A stretch of DNA of 64,000 bases from Bradyrhizobium jicamae (GCF_018130215.1 NZ_JAFCKQ010000021.1:1-64000); one strand, 5' to 3'; counted from the stretch's first letter, positions 45,077 through 54,605 are shown. Notes: generated from the letters alone by a model not told the origin. Translations and numbers: made by a program.

Positions 45077-46600
45077 TTGTCTGCGATCAACGTCGCTGCT
45101 GCCGCCGCTCCGCTACAATGGGCCGAGTCACTTCCCGAGCTCGATGACCTACAGATTGGCGCGCTGCGCCGGATGTTGAATCTGGCTGGTCAACTTCCGG
45201 ATGACTGGTCGGGTATGCATGGGCCGACCACAATGCAGGAGGATTTCGGCGGTCTGCGCTTCCAGCTCGCTTATATGAGCTACGCGCTGGCGCTTGCCCA
45301 CGTGCATCGCCTGCCGGGGGCGCCGGGACTGTTCAAGAAACCATTCGAGCAGTTGATCGAAAAGATGCTGTCGCCCGATGTCTGGGCCTATTGGCACTAT
45401 GTCAGCACCGGCAACGGGCCAATCAATCGCAGCCAGGGTGAACTGCCGGCGCAATGGAATCCGGTCGGCAAGGATAACATCATGTACAGCGCCTACATCC
45501 AGTCAATGGCGCTGATGTACCACTACCTCTTCCGCGACGCCCGCTATGCGAAGGAAGGTGCCTTGACCTTCGCGGTGGCGTCGATGTTCTGGGGCGATGG
45601 CAGCCTGCGTTTTCCCTACGACGAGCGCTCGCTCAACGAACATCTCTATTGGAGCATGGTCGAGCGAGGCTTCCTGGGCATTGCCTGCGAGCCGAATTGC
45701 GTTTTCCAGATCTGCAATCAGCCGGCCATCATCGGATTCCGCATGCATGACCTCGTCTACGGCACCTCCCAGGCCCAGGAAGTGATGGACGGCTACGACA
45801 AGGCCTGGGCGGACTTCGGCGTGCTCACCGAGAATGGCCACTTCAACATGATGGTCATGGAACAGGAACGCGTGGTAGTGACACCGCCCGATGCACCCTG
45901 GGTCGACTTCTGGCTCGCGGCGCTCATGCACGCCTGGAAGCCCGAGCTGGTCGCCGAGCACTTCCCCGCGCACATCGCCCGCTGGGCCGTCGAAGCGCCG
46001 CACGACACGTTGTGGATTCGACCCGCTGTTCAGCACAAGCTCGACACGTCGCCGATCATCTCCGCGCGCGATCATGGCTGGGCCGCGGTCGCAGCCGCCG
46101 AGGTCGGCGACGAGAACACGCTGGTCCGTCTGCTGGGTTACGCTGACCGGTTCATGAGTCCGGTGCGCGAGAATGGCGCCTATTACTATCCGCGACGCGA
46201 CGAGCATTTCGACGCGCAAGGCCGCCTTTCCGTGATGGACCCGCATACCGGCAATGTGCTGCTTGGCTATGCGCGCCTCAATGTGAAGGACGGACTGCGC
46301 AAGCTGTTTGATGGCCCGCTGACCGACGCCCATTTCGCGGCACCCGCGCTGGCTTCGCTCTCGAAGGGCATTAATGTGCGCCGTGCGACCTATGATGCGG
46401 AGCGGCGCATGCTGGCCCTCACGCTTGAACCCGGCGCAAGTCGGGTCGACGCCTGCCTCACCTTCGATAATTCGGCTGAGAAGGGTATGCCCGAGGTGAT
46501 CCACGATGGCACTGATGCGCCGCGTCTGAGCGTCGAAGGAGACCAGTTGGAAATGCGCTTCAGCATGTCTCGCCGCACGAGCCTGGTCCTTGCATGGTAG
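45077..46600 (+). CDS. Linalool dehydratase/isomerase-like enzyme
   Basis: A 507-residue protein from TTG 45077, six bases after GAGAGGAG. It resembles linalool dehydratase-isomerase of Castellaniella: KDNIMYSAYIQSMALMYHYLFRDARY, then GFLGIACEPNCVFQICNQPAIIG. The two catalytic-type Cys (204 and 213) keep the same nine-residue spacing and the CEPN/CN context. It is longer than that enzyme (about 400 residues), lacks an obvious signal peptide, and I could not locate the catalytic Asp region. It may act on a terpenoid or another tertiary alcohol. Overlaps the SCO1-like gene. Confidence 0.78.
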   Translation: MSAINVAAAAAPLQWAESLPELDDLQIGALRRMLNLAGQLPDDWSGMHGPTTMQEDFGGLRFQLAYMSYALALAHVHRLPGAPGLFKKPFEQLIEKMLSPDVWAYWHYVSTGNGPINRSQGELPAQWNPVGKDNIMYSAYIQSMALMYHYLFRDARYAKEGALTFAVASMFWGDGSLRFPYDERSLNEHLYWSMVERGFLGIACEPNCVFQICNQPAIIGFRMHDLVYGTSQAQEVMDGYDKAWADFGVLTENGHFNMMVMEQERVVVTPPDAPWVDFWLAALMHAWKPELVAEHFPAHIARWAVEAPHDTLWIRPAVQHKLDTSPIISARDHGWAAVAAAEVGDENTLVRLLGYADRFMSPVRENGAYYYPRRDEHFDAQGRLSVMDPHTGNVLLGYARLNVKDGLRKLFDGPLTDAHFAAPALASLSKGINVRRATYDAERRMLALTLEPGASRVDACLTFDNSAEKGMPEVIHDGTDAPRLSVEGDQLEMRFSMSRRTSLVLAW

Positions 46601-47094
46601 GAGCGCCAGACCATCCGGTTTTCACCCTGACCGACCATTTCGGCAACCAGATCACGGAGAAGGATTTTCACGGCTGGTTCCAACTGGTCTATTTCGGGTT
46701 CACCTCATGCCGCGTGGTTTGCCCGCGAGCCCTGGCAAAACTGTCCGGAGTTCTCGAGGAGCTGGGTGACGAAAGCGCCAGGTGGATCAAGCCGCTTTAC
46801 ATCACCGTTGATCCGGCCCGCGACAAGCCGGAAACAATGAAGGCATATCTGCAGGCGGACTACCCTCGCTTCCTGGGTCTGACCGGTCCCGAAGCAGCCA
46901 TCGAAGACGCGAAGCGACACTTCCGGGTCTTTGCGCAGCGCAAGTCCAATCCCGCCGATCCGGACGGCTATCAGATTGCGCATACGGCCATTGCCTACCT
47001 TCTCGACCGAAACGGCAACTATCTCGATCATTTCCCTGATGCGACCGCAGGAGCGAAGATCATCGAGCGTATCCGCATTCACTTAGCCCACTGA
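46594..47094 (+). CDS. SCO1/SenC-family thiol-copper protein without a leader
   Basis: A 166-residue thioredoxin-fold protein of the SCO family: YFGFTSCRVVCPRALAKL with the CxxxC pair Cys39/Cys43, YITVDPARDKPETMKAY, and the later His in YQIAHTAIAYLLD. SCO proteins normally have a membrane anchor or signal and deliver copper to cytochrome oxidase. This one starts directly in the domain, so it seems cytoplasmic. It overlaps the LDI-like gene by seven bases, implying joint expression, perhaps for thiol or metal care of that enzyme. Confidence 0.85.
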   Translation: MVGAPDHPVFTLTDHFGNQITEKDFHGWFQLVYFGFTSCRVVCPRALAKLSGVLEELGDESARWIKPLYITVDPARDKPETMKAYLQADYPRFLGLTGPEAAIEDAKRHFRVFAQRKSNPADPDGYQIAHTAIAYLLDRNGNYLDHFPDATAGAKIIERIRIHLAH

Positions 47095-47726
47095 CGGTCC
47101 TGCCGAGGATCCTCCGCGTCGTGCCTGTAGCTGCGCTAGAATAACAAGGCGAACAGAACTGAACCTTGCGCGTCGGGTGTTAACCGCTTGTGCGTGGAGT
47201 CAGTCGCGTGGCAAGTTCCGATCGCGTCATCCATCTGGGACGTCCGTAAGTTGAAGTTCGCTGGCCCGTCGTGTAGCGAACACAACTCAAAGCTGGCTCA
47301 ATACGCCTGCTAACACTTTACCGGTCACTGCCTCGAAGCTGCAATCTTCGGGGGGCTCCGGCGCAAGTGCTGATCACTTAGTTGGACAGGTACTAGATCG
47401 CAGCGGTGGCTTGGACCGACTTTGTCTGAAACGGGGCGACGCCCTGTTGGAAATGCGTAACCGCCTGTTGCAACGTCATCGACTTTCAATGCGACCACGT
47501 CGCAGCCGATGCCGAACAGCGCCAGACCACGGATACGCCCCTCTGCCTAAGCTTCGTGCGAATAGACGAAACGTGCTTCGGGCGAAGGGGCGGCTTAGTT
47601 CGGCTTTGCCCACCGGGCTATACGTATTGTCGTGCAAGACGAGCAGCCTGCCGGCGAAGTGCTGACGCCATTCCCGATGAGGCGACGGAGACGAATTATT
47701 TCGAGCTGAACCGCGAGAGCCGGAGT
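47095..47726. other. Intergenic region with recombinase relic
   Basis: About 630 bases between the SCO1-like gene and a permease pseudogene. Part of it (47421-47545, minus strand) is an integrase relic, listed separately. The rest shows only short open frames. A minus-strand peptide with LLVLHDNTYSPVGKAELSRP (about 47600) looks protein-like, but I do not recognise it. Confidence 0.45.
47421..47545 (-). pseudogene. Tyrosine recombinase (integrase) relic
   Basis: On the minus strand one frame reads EGRIRGLALFGIGCDVVALKVDDVATGGYAF and ends RRPVSDK. This matches the start region of rhizobial phage-type integrases (EGRTRDLALF, GCDVVxLKVEDVAPNGY), with an internal deletion of about ten residues between LALF and GCDV. 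Nothing else of the gene remains in frame. A mobile-element scar. Confidence 0.55.
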
Positions 47727-48575
47727 TCAAGATTTCACTGCGCCGGCTGTCATGCCATCGATGAAGCGGCGTTGCAGCAGCACAAAGATCAGCACGACCG
47801 GCAACACGATAATCACAGCTGCCGCCAGCATCTCCCCCCAATCCGTGGAATATTGTCCGGTCAAACTAAAGAATTTAACGATCGCCGTGACATTGTCGTT
47901 GTTCTGTAGGAACGTGACTGCGATGACGAATTCATTCCAGGCGTTCAGGCCGACGATGATCGCGACCGTCAGGAGCCCCGGCCGCATCATCGGCAAGATA
48001 ACATAGTAGAATTTCTGCCACGCCGTCGCACCATCGACCTCGGAAGCCTCCTCGAGCGCATAGGGGATTGAGAGGACGTAGGTGCGAAGCAGGAAAATCG
48101 AGAATGGCGAAAACATCGCTGTGTAGATCAGCGCTACCGCCGGAATCGAATTGACCAGGCCGAGCTTCGCGAAGATGAAGTACAGGGGATAGAGATAGAG
48201 CTGCACGGGAACGGTGATTGTCGCCATGAAATAGAAGGTGAGCACCCGCCAGCCGCGTCCCTGCTGGCGGGCCAGAACGTAGGCGCAAGGCGCGGCCGTG
48301 ATGCACACCCCAAGCGCGGCCATGGTTCAAGGCAGAAAGAAGGCGGACCGCAATAGTATCGTGCGCGGCGTGCGCGTGGATAAATAGACCTCGATGGTCG
48401 CGACGATACCAAGCGCGATCACGGCGATCGCAAGCGCCCCGATTGAACCGGCAGGGTCGATGAGTCCGCGCACGCGCTGACGGCGGTTTGGGCCAGCATC
48501 GCGGTGGCCCAGCCAAAGGTCGGTGCCACAATTGCTGAGAGAAGGATGAACTTGTGAGCCGGGTGACATCTGCAT
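47727..48575 (-). pseudogene. Sugar ABC permease (MalG/UgpE type) with in-frame stop
   Basis: The minus-strand frame holds the binding-protein-dependent permease domain: YVLARQQGRGWRVLTFYFMA, PYALEEASEVDGATAWQKFYYVILPMMRPGLLTVAI (EAA loop) and WNEFVIAVTFLQNNDNVT. A TGA at 48327-48329 splits it from the upstream in-frame RTILLRSAFFLP, which normally continues straight into this segment. The N-terminal part also looks shortened or rearranged. No partner permease, ATPase or binding protein lies nearby, so it is a remnant of a lost importer operon. Confidence 0.75.
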
Positions 48576-48629
48576 TTCGTCTTCCGCCCATGACCAGGTT
48601 TAAGGCAAAGTCGCATTCGAGTTCGCCGA

Positions 48630-50120
48630 TTGGCGAAGGTGAGTATCCAAGAGCCTCATTCCTCGGATGAGATAACTGCTCCAAAAGTCGAGCAGCCGAA
48701 ATCGCCGCTGGCACGGCTCGCTCTTGCGCTGCCTGGCTGGCAACCACTTGCAAAGAGGATCGGGGGCGGCATCGCCGCACTTGCTGCTGTCGGCGCTCTA
48801 CTGAGCGGCCTGACCGGCTACTGGAGTGCTTGGAAGACGGTCCGAAGCGACATCTTTCACAACTCACAGGCGGTCCAGCGAGAAGCCGTCAGTAAACCGG
48901 ACATCGCACCGCGGCTGTCACTTGTCGTGATGCCCCTCACCAACCTCAACCGCGATCCCGAGCAGGACTACTTTGCCGATGGCGTTACGACCGATCTCAC
49001 CACCGATCTCGCGCAAATACCCGGCACTTTCGTCATCGGACGCGGCACGGCTTTCACTTACAAAAACAAGCCAATAGACGCGAAGGCGCTTGGTGGCGAG
49101 CTTCGCGTGCGTTGGGCAGTGCAGGGTTCGGTGCAACGCACCGGCGAACAAGTCCGTATCAATGTGGCGCTAATCGATCTCTCAACCGGAGGCGACGTTT
49201 GGTCGGATCGCTTCGATGGTGACCGCGTCAATCTCGCCATTATACAGGACCAGATCACATCACGGCTCGCGCACGAGCTCAATATCGAACTGATGAACGC
49301 TGAAAGTTGGCGCAGCGCGGCGGAGCGGGCGAACAATTCGGACGCCATGGATTTCGTCATGCGTGGCTACGCCAAACGCTACGAGCCAGCGACAAAAGCG
49401 ACAACGGCGCAGTCGAGAGCTTATTTTGACGATGCTCTCAAGTTCGATCCGACGAACGTTGACGCCTTGATAGGAAAGGCGTGGTGCCTCGCGACGGAAG
49501 CTCTGAATGGCTGGTCGGAGGCGCGCACCGATGATCTTGGGGCGGCCATGAAATTGATCGACGCAGCTCTCGCTACGCGCCCAAAGAGTGCGTTGGCGCG
49601 GGTCGTGAAAGCACAGATTCTGCGCAATACTGGACAATCTGATCAAGCATTGCGGGAATATGATGCTGCGCTCGAAATTGATCCGAACTACGCGCAAGCG
49701 CACAGCTCGAAGGGCTACGCGCTGATCCTGGTCGCCCGAGCGAAGGAGGCGATTCCTGAAGTACGGATTGCCCTGCGATTGAGCCCAAAAGACCCACTTG
49801 GCTACGTCTGGCATTCTTATTTGTGTCGCGCCTTTTTCCAACTGCAGGACGTCGATGCGGCCGTTCCGGAATGCCGCCGGTCGATGGATCTCAATCCAAC
49901 CTATTTTTGGGGCTTGGCAACGTTGCTTTCAATTTACGGCTCGACCGGTCGTGTCGGAGAGGCGCGGCTGGCGCTCGCCGAAATGGATCGCATTCGCCCG
50001 GATTTCTCCGTGCAGTTTTACAAGCGGACCATCCTTCCGCTGTCAACCAACGACCAGTATAGGAGGCAACTCGACGTTTTCCTCGACGGTCTTCGCAAGG
50101 CGGGGGTTCGGGAACAGTAA
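48630..50120 (+). CDS. TPR protein related to adenylate cyclase C-termini
   Basis: Up to 496 residues. A membrane segment near residues 44-64 is followed by SLVVMPLTNLNRDPEQDYFADGVTTDLTTDLAQIPGTFVIGRGTAF and LRVRWAVQGSVQRTGEQVRINVALIDLSTGGDVWSDRFD, then TPR repeats (QALREYDAALEIDPNYAQAHSSKGYAL). This is the usual C-terminal half of rhizobial class-III adenylate cyclases, but the N-terminal cyclase domain is absent. The start is weak (TTG 48630 or GTG 48639, no ribosome site). Probably truncated by the adjacent rearrangement. Confidence 0.75.
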   Translation: MAKVSIQEPHSSDEITAPKVEQPKSPLARLALALPGWQPLAKRIGGGIAALAAVGALLSGLTGYWSAWKTVRSDIFHNSQAVQREAVSKPDIAPRLSLVVMPLTNLNRDPEQDYFADGVTTDLTTDLAQIPGTFVIGRGTAFTYKNKPIDAKALGGELRVRWAVQGSVQRTGEQVRINVALIDLSTGGDVWSDRFDGDRVNLAIIQDQITSRLAHELNIELMNAESWRSAAERANNSDAMDFVMRGYAKRYEPATKATTAQSRAYFDDALKFDPTNVDALIGKAWCLATEALNGWSEARTDDLGAAMKLIDAALATRPKSALARVVKAQILRNTGQSDQALREYDAALEIDPNYAQAHSSKGYALILVARAKEAIPEVRIALRLSPKDPLGYVWHSYLCRAFFQLQDVDAAVPECRRSMDLNPTYFWGLATLLSIYGSTGRVGEARLALAEMDRIRPDFSVQFYKRTILPLSTNDQYRRQLDVFLDGLRKAGVREQ

Positions 50121-50564
50121 GAAATTGCGAAACGCATGAGCTCCTCTGTAGGGACGGGGGGACTCATTAAGGCGCAGCCGTAGCCTGATTGCTGCGAGTT
50201 GAACGAAGGCAAGATAGTTGGCGGCGAGCCTGTCATAGCGCGCCGCAACCCGACGACATCGCTTGATCCTGTTGAAGAACCGCTCGACCTGATTGCGAGC
50301 GCGGTAGAGATATGGGCTGAAGCAGATCGGATCGCTCCGATTGCTTTTCGGCGGGATGGAAACGCCCACGAGGCAGACGCCGCTGCGAGCGTATAAGCCG
50401 CAGCGCAAGCGGCCCGTGACAGGACCGTATCGGGAGATGACTGCCACCGGTAAACCTGCATCCCTCAAGCTCGCTTTGGTGGCCTATTCGTGGTACGCGT
50501 TGACGACCGCGCGCGCTGATCTTCTGTTACCGAAGCACGCTTCCGTTACGCGAGGGAGGCGAGA
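50121..50564. other. Insertion-sequence scar region
   Basis: About 440 bases between the TPR gene and the quinoprotein gene. An IS5-type transposase relic fills its left half (50158-50355). I could not find clear terminal inverted repeats or a target duplication. A TTGACG at 50500-50505 could be a -35 for the next gene, but without a convincing -10. Confidence 0.5.
50158..50355 (-). pseudogene. IS5-family transposase C-terminal relic
   Basis: Minus-strand frame SIPPKSNRSDPICF continuing to PYLYRARNQVERFFNRIKRC, RRVAARYDRLAANYLAFVQLA and AIRLRLRLNES. This is the distinctive end of IS5-group DDE transposases, including the conserved ERFFNRIK segment. Only about 65 residues survive; the catalytic DDE part is gone. 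A scar of insertion. Confidence 0.85.
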
Positions 50565-52472
50565 ATGACGAGTACCGCCAGGCGCCGCTCTGGATGCACG
50601 CTCTCGGCACGCCTCCTGCTTGGAGTGGGCATATTGCTCACTGGCGTGCTTCCGGATCATGCGGAGGAGGCGCTAAACTCGGGTGGCGAGGCGCTCTACC
50701 GCGCGCGCTGCTCATCGTGCCACGAGGGTGGCGTGGCACGGGCGCCTGACGCCAACGCGCTGCGGCAATTGAGGCCTGAGCGGATAGGCTTTGCCTTGAT
50801 GTTCGGCATGATGAGCCAGCAGGGGCGCGACCTAAGCCAACGCCAAATTCAGGAAATCGCTCGCTATCTCGTCGGGACACCGCCGGAGCAGCAGCAGCCA
50901 CTGCCGGATTCCACGTGCAGTGAGCGCGGCCCCGCGCTTGCGGACGCTTCGTTGCCGCGCTGGAACGGCTGGGGCGTCGACATCGCTCAACACCGGTTTC
51001 AACCCGCTGGCATGGCCCAGCTTTCGCCGGACGATGTTCCGCGCCTGACGCTCAAATGGGCGTTCGGCTTTCCCGGCGATACCAGGGCCTACGCGCAGCC
51101 GACGGTTTGGGGCGGCCGGGTCTTCGTGGGCAGTGCGGGGGGCAAGGTCTATGCGCTGGATGCCAAACTTGGCTGCCAGCGCTGGGTGTTCGACGTAGAC
51201 TTCGGCGTACGCACCGCGATCACCATCGGCGAGGATGAGCGGGGCACGACCGCCTATTTCGGCGATCAACGCGGTGAAGCTTATGCGCTCGATGCCGAGA
51301 GCGGAAAGCTGCTGTGGAGACGACGTGTCGATGCGCATGCGGGGGCTGTGATCACGGGCGCGCCGACATTGGCCAATAATGTGCTTTATGTGCCAGTCTC
51401 CTCCGTCGAAGAGGTGTTGGCGATCGATCCACGCTATTCTTGCTGCACCTTCCGCGGTCTGATCGCCGCCCTCGACGCCAGGACCGGCGAGGTGCTGTGG
51501 CGCGGCTATGTCAGCCCGCCGGCCCAGCCAATCCGCCTCAACGCGATGGGTGTCCAACTCTTCGGACCCTCTGGCGGCGCGATCTGGTCGTCGCCGACCA
51601 TCGACCTCAAGACTAGTCGGATCTATGCGACGACGGGCGACAGTTATCTGGACCCGGCTTCCACGACCTCCGATGCGTTTGTGGCCTTCGATCTGGGCAC
51701 CGGAAGGCTCGCCTGGTCGCGGCAGCTGACCGAGGGTGATGCCTACAACGTCGCGTGCAGCAGCCAGTATCGCGCTAACTGCCCCGGCACCAAGGGTCCG
51801 GATTTCGATTTCGGCTCCTCTGCGATCCTGGTCGATCTACCTGACGGAGGTCGTGCGCTCATTGCCGGCCAGAAATCCGGCGTGGTGTACGCGCTCGATC
51901 CGGACCGCGATGGTGCCATCATCTGGCAGCGCCGGGTGGGACTCGGCAGCACACTCGGCGGCGTGCAATGGGGCTCGGCTGCGGATGGCACGAACGTCTA
52001 TGTCGCGGTGTCGGATGTCGGCATGAAGGCCGTGCAGCCGGCCACCGTCGGCGCGCAGAAATCGCTCTTCGGGATACCCATGAAGCTCGATCCAGGTCAG
52101 GGCGGCGGGCTGTACGCGATGAAACAGGCCACGGGCGAGATTGTCTGGCACACGGCACATCCGGGCTGCGGAGATCGGCCCGGATGCAGCCCTGCCCAGT
52201 CGGCTGCGGTAACCGCGATTCCTGGTGTGGTGTTCTCCGGCGGACTGGACGGCCACCTGCGGGCCTATGCCGTCAAAAGCGGCGAGATCATCTGGGACGT
52301 CGACACCATGCGGGACTATGCGACCGTAAACGGCGTGTCGGCGCATGGCGGCTCGCTCGATGGACCGGGACCGGTGATCGCCGGGGGCATCCTCTACGTC
52401 AACTCGGGCTACACCAATTATGGTACCGCGCCCGGCAACGTGCTGCTCGCCTTCTCCGTGGACGGACAGTAG
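50565..52472 (+). CDS. PQQ-type quinoprotein with cytochrome c domain (polyvinyl alcohol dehydrogenase-like)
   Basis: A 635-residue exported protein. A signal peptide (about 1-33) precedes a cytochrome c domain with haem motif CSSCH (Cys49-His53), then an eight-blade PQQ-type propeller with repeats such as GKVYALDAKLGCQRW, GEAYALDAESGKLLWRRRV and GLIAALDARTGEVLW. The order cytochrome-propeller and the length match polyvinyl-alcohol dehydrogenase. It would oxidise a secondary alcohol in the periplasm and pass electrons to cytochrome c. ATG 50565 follows GGGAGGCGAGA. Confidence 0.85.
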   Translation: MTSTARRRSGCTLSARLLLGVGILLTGVLPDHAEEALNSGGEALYRARCSSCHEGGVARAPDANALRQLRPERIGFALMFGMMSQQGRDLSQRQIQEIARYLVGTPPEQQQPLPDSTCSERGPALADASLPRWNGWGVDIAQHRFQPAGMAQLSPDDVPRLTLKWAFGFPGDTRAYAQPTVWGGRVFVGSAGGKVYALDAKLGCQRWVFDVDFGVRTAITIGEDERGTTAYFGDQRGEAYALDAESGKLLWRRRVDAHAGAVITGAPTLANNVLYVPVSSVEEVLAIDPRYSCCTFRGLIAALDARTGEVLWRGYVSPPAQPIRLNAMGVQLFGPSGGAIWSSPTIDLKTSRIYATTGDSYLDPASTTSDAFVAFDLGTGRLAWSRQLTEGDAYNVACSSQYRANCPGTKGPDFDFGSSAILVDLPDGGRALIAGQKSGVVYALDPDRDGAIIWQRRVGLGSTLGGVQWGSAADGTNVYVAVSDVGMKAVQPATVGAQKSLFGIPMKLDPGQGGGLYAMKQATGEIVWHTAHPGCGDRPGCSPAQSAAVTAIPGVVFSGGLDGHLRAYAVKSGEIIWDVDTMRDYATVNGVSAHGGSLDGPGPVIAGGILYVNSGYTNYGTAPGNVLLAFSVDGQ

Positions 52473-52742
52473 GCCAGGAGTTCTCGCGCAACGGGCTGTT
52501 CGAATTTACGAGAACGGTCCGCTGTGCGCCCAAGCAGCCATTCCCGCGAGGTCACAGTTTAGCCCATCGCGACAGTTGTAGCGTTTGCACAATACGGTTG
52601 GAATCGAAGCGACGCGGACACGATTTATGACTATGCGCCCTTAGTGCAACCCCGTCTCAAGCAGCGCCACCAAGCGACGGGATTAACAGAACTGACATGG
52701 TGTGGCCGATTAGCATTAACACACCGCCAAGGGAGATGGTGG

Positions 52743-53726
52743 ATGCGCAGACTGCGAACCCTGCTGTCAATTGTGGGGGTGCAAGGCGCGAGAGGGATGA
52801 GCATTGCACTGTGCGTGGGTGCGTTCGTTCCTGTGTTTATTCCGGGATTGGGTGTAGCGCTCAGACCGGGCTTGCCGTTGATGATCGCGGTATTCCTCGT
52901 TAACGCATTTGCCCAGCTCGACCTGCGCCATGCAAGGCAAGAGTTCGCACGACCTCTCAGATTGCTGACCGCAACGGGTTGGGTAATGCTGGCCGTTCCG
53001 ACCCTGTTCTGGGCCACATTGAACGTGGTCGGTCGAGAGCGGTTCGATCCCGGTTTCGTTCTTGCGTTGAGCTTGCAAGCCGGAGCTGCGCCGATCATGG
53101 CCACCCCAGCGGTGGCTTTGGTGCTCGGCCTAGAGGTGACCTTTCCAGTTCTGTTGTTGCTGACCACGATGTCTATCCAACCGTTCACCGCGCCCTTTCT
53201 TGTCAGCTGGGTTGCCGGGACAGCAATTCCCATCGATAGCTTCATCCTCGGACGCAACCTGTTCGTCATGGTTGGCGGATCAGCGCTAGCCGCGGCCGCT
53301 CTAAGACTGTGGCTCGGACGCTCGCGTCTTGAGACGTACCGCCACGAACTTGCCGGCATCAATCTGATCGTTTTTGCACTGTTTGGCCTCGCCATGTTCG
53401 ATGGTGTCGTCATCAGGATGTTCAGCGAACCGCTGCTGTTGCTTGGCCTCTCCGCGGTCGCCTTCATCGTCGCGCTTGGCAGTCTGGGCATTGCCATGGC
53501 CATGCCTCGTGCCATGGGCCGGGACGAGGCTTTCATCGCAGGTTTTGCCACAGGTCATCGTAACGTCGGACTTATGGCTGCCGCCCAGTACGGGTCATCT
53601 CTGCCGGAGTTGACATGGCTCTACTTCGCTCTCGCTCAGTTACCAATCTATCTGACGCCTCAAATCATCCGCGCCATCGCTTCCGCGAGAGGTTCTGTTC
53701 TCGAGAGGCTTCCAGCGGACGAATAG
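52743..53726 (+). CDS. BASS-like (bile acid:Na+ symporter family) membrane protein
   Basis: A 327-residue protein with about nine or ten hydrophobic segments (MSIALCVGAFVPVFIPGLGVAL, LPLMIAVFLVNAFAQL, LTATGWVMLAVPTLFWATL and others). The late motif FIAGFATGHRNVGLMAA resembles the crossing-helix region of BASS-type sodium symporters. ATG 52743 follows GGGAGATGGTGG and is chosen over upstream in-frame starts. The substrate is unknown; it may move a product of the adjacent quinoprotein. Confidence 0.65.
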   Translation: MRRLRTLLSIVGVQGARGMSIALCVGAFVPVFIPGLGVALRPGLPLMIAVFLVNAFAQLDLRHARQEFARPLRLLTATGWVMLAVPTLFWATLNVVGRERFDPGFVLALSLQAGAAPIMATPAVALVLGLEVTFPVLLLLTTMSIQPFTAPFLVSWVAGTAIPIDSFILGRNLFVMVGGSALAAAALRLWLGRSRLETYRHELAGINLIVFALFGLAMFDGVVIRMFSEPLLLLGLSAVAFIVALGSLGIAMAMPRAMGRDEAFIAGFATGHRNVGLMAAAQYGSSLPELTWLYFALAQLPIYLTPQIIRAIASARGSVLERLPADE

Positions 53727-53739
53727 GAGAATAGCGATC

Positions 53740-54192
53740 GTGGTCACGCCCGAGTCCAGCCTCTCGATCAGTCAAGACGCACAATTGGTCGGCACATGGA
53801 CCCTCATTTCCGTTCTAACCGAGCGGGATGGCAAACAGTTCGACGCCTACGGCCCAGGTGCAAAGGGCTCGCTGGTGTTCGATGCGAACGGACGATATTC
53901 AATCATTTTCATTGCGGCTGGCCTACCCAAATTCGTGTCGGGCAACCGTTCCGCGGGCACCGCAGATGAAAATGCAGCAGTTGTAGCAGGAAGCCTGGCT
54001 CATTTCGGCACTTATGTCGTCGATGAGCCGGGCAAGAGCTTCACGTTTCAGATTGAGCGCGCGACATTTCCGAATTGGCAGGGAAAGAACAACAAGCGCT
54101 CGTTTGTCATCGTCGGGGACGAGCTACGCTTCACAGACCCGCATGCGTCTGGCGGTGGAGTTGCCGCGAATATCTTTCGGCGCGCGAAGTAG
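53740..54192 (+). CDS. Lipocalin-like domain protein
   Basis: A 150-residue protein. LVGTWTLISVLTERDGKQFDAYGPGAKGSLVFDANGRYSIIF is the start of a lipocalin-like barrel (PF13924-type), with FGTYVVDEPGKSFTFQIERATFPNW and FRRAK at the end. GTG 53740 follows AGGAGAA. It sits 13 bases after the BASS-like gene, likely cotranscribed. It may bind a small hydrophobic ligand; no signal peptide is seen. Confidence 0.75.
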   Translation: MVTPESSLSISQDAQLVGTWTLISVLTERDGKQFDAYGPGAKGSLVFDANGRYSIIFIAAGLPKFVSGNRSAGTADENAAVVAGSLAHFGTYVVDEPGKSFTFQIERATFPNWQGKNNKRSFVIVGDELRFTDPHASGGGVAANIFRRAK

Positions 54193-54219
54193 GTCACGCC
54201 GTTTGCGGCGTCGTCACAC

Positions 54220-54546
54220 ATGACCGATAGCGGAAGCTCCAGCCTACCAATTCGGCCGCAGAGAGTCTTGCATTTGCGTGGTCAAAGTGTCGAGTTTAGC
54301 GACCGCAATGCATGGCTTGAGATGGTAGAACCGAAGGGTTCGAATGTGGAGCTGGGAATGCCGGTCAAACCGCCGCCAATGATGGAAAGAGACCTTCCAA
54401 GAGCTCGCGAAATCGCGCGTTCATGGAACCTTCTGGACCAACTCTCTCCGAGCGACGCCGAGTCGGTCATAAGAGCGATTGCGCAGGGCATTGCGGAAGG
54501 ACGCAGTTATGGTCTGGAAATTGGCCAGGCGTCCCTCAAGACGTGA
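54220..54546 (+). CDS. Unknown 108-residue protein
   Basis: Soluble, with RVLHLRGQSVEFSDRNAWLEMVEPKG and a helical C-terminus (LPRAREIARSWNLLDQLSPSDAESVIRAIAQGIAEGRSYGLEIG). I do not recognise the family. It lies between the lipocalin-like and methyltransferase genes in the same direction. No strong ribosome site precedes the ATG. Confidence 0.5.
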   Translation: MTDSGSSSLPIRPQRVLHLRGQSVEFSDRNAWLEMVEPKGSNVELGMPVKPPPMMERDLPRAREIARSWNLLDQLSPSDAESVIRAIAQGIAEGRSYGLEIGQASLKT

Positions 54547-54605
54547 GGCGCGCACGATCGATTTGGCAGTTTGCGTCACGGCTACCCAGGCACGAGGCAG
54601 CTTTC

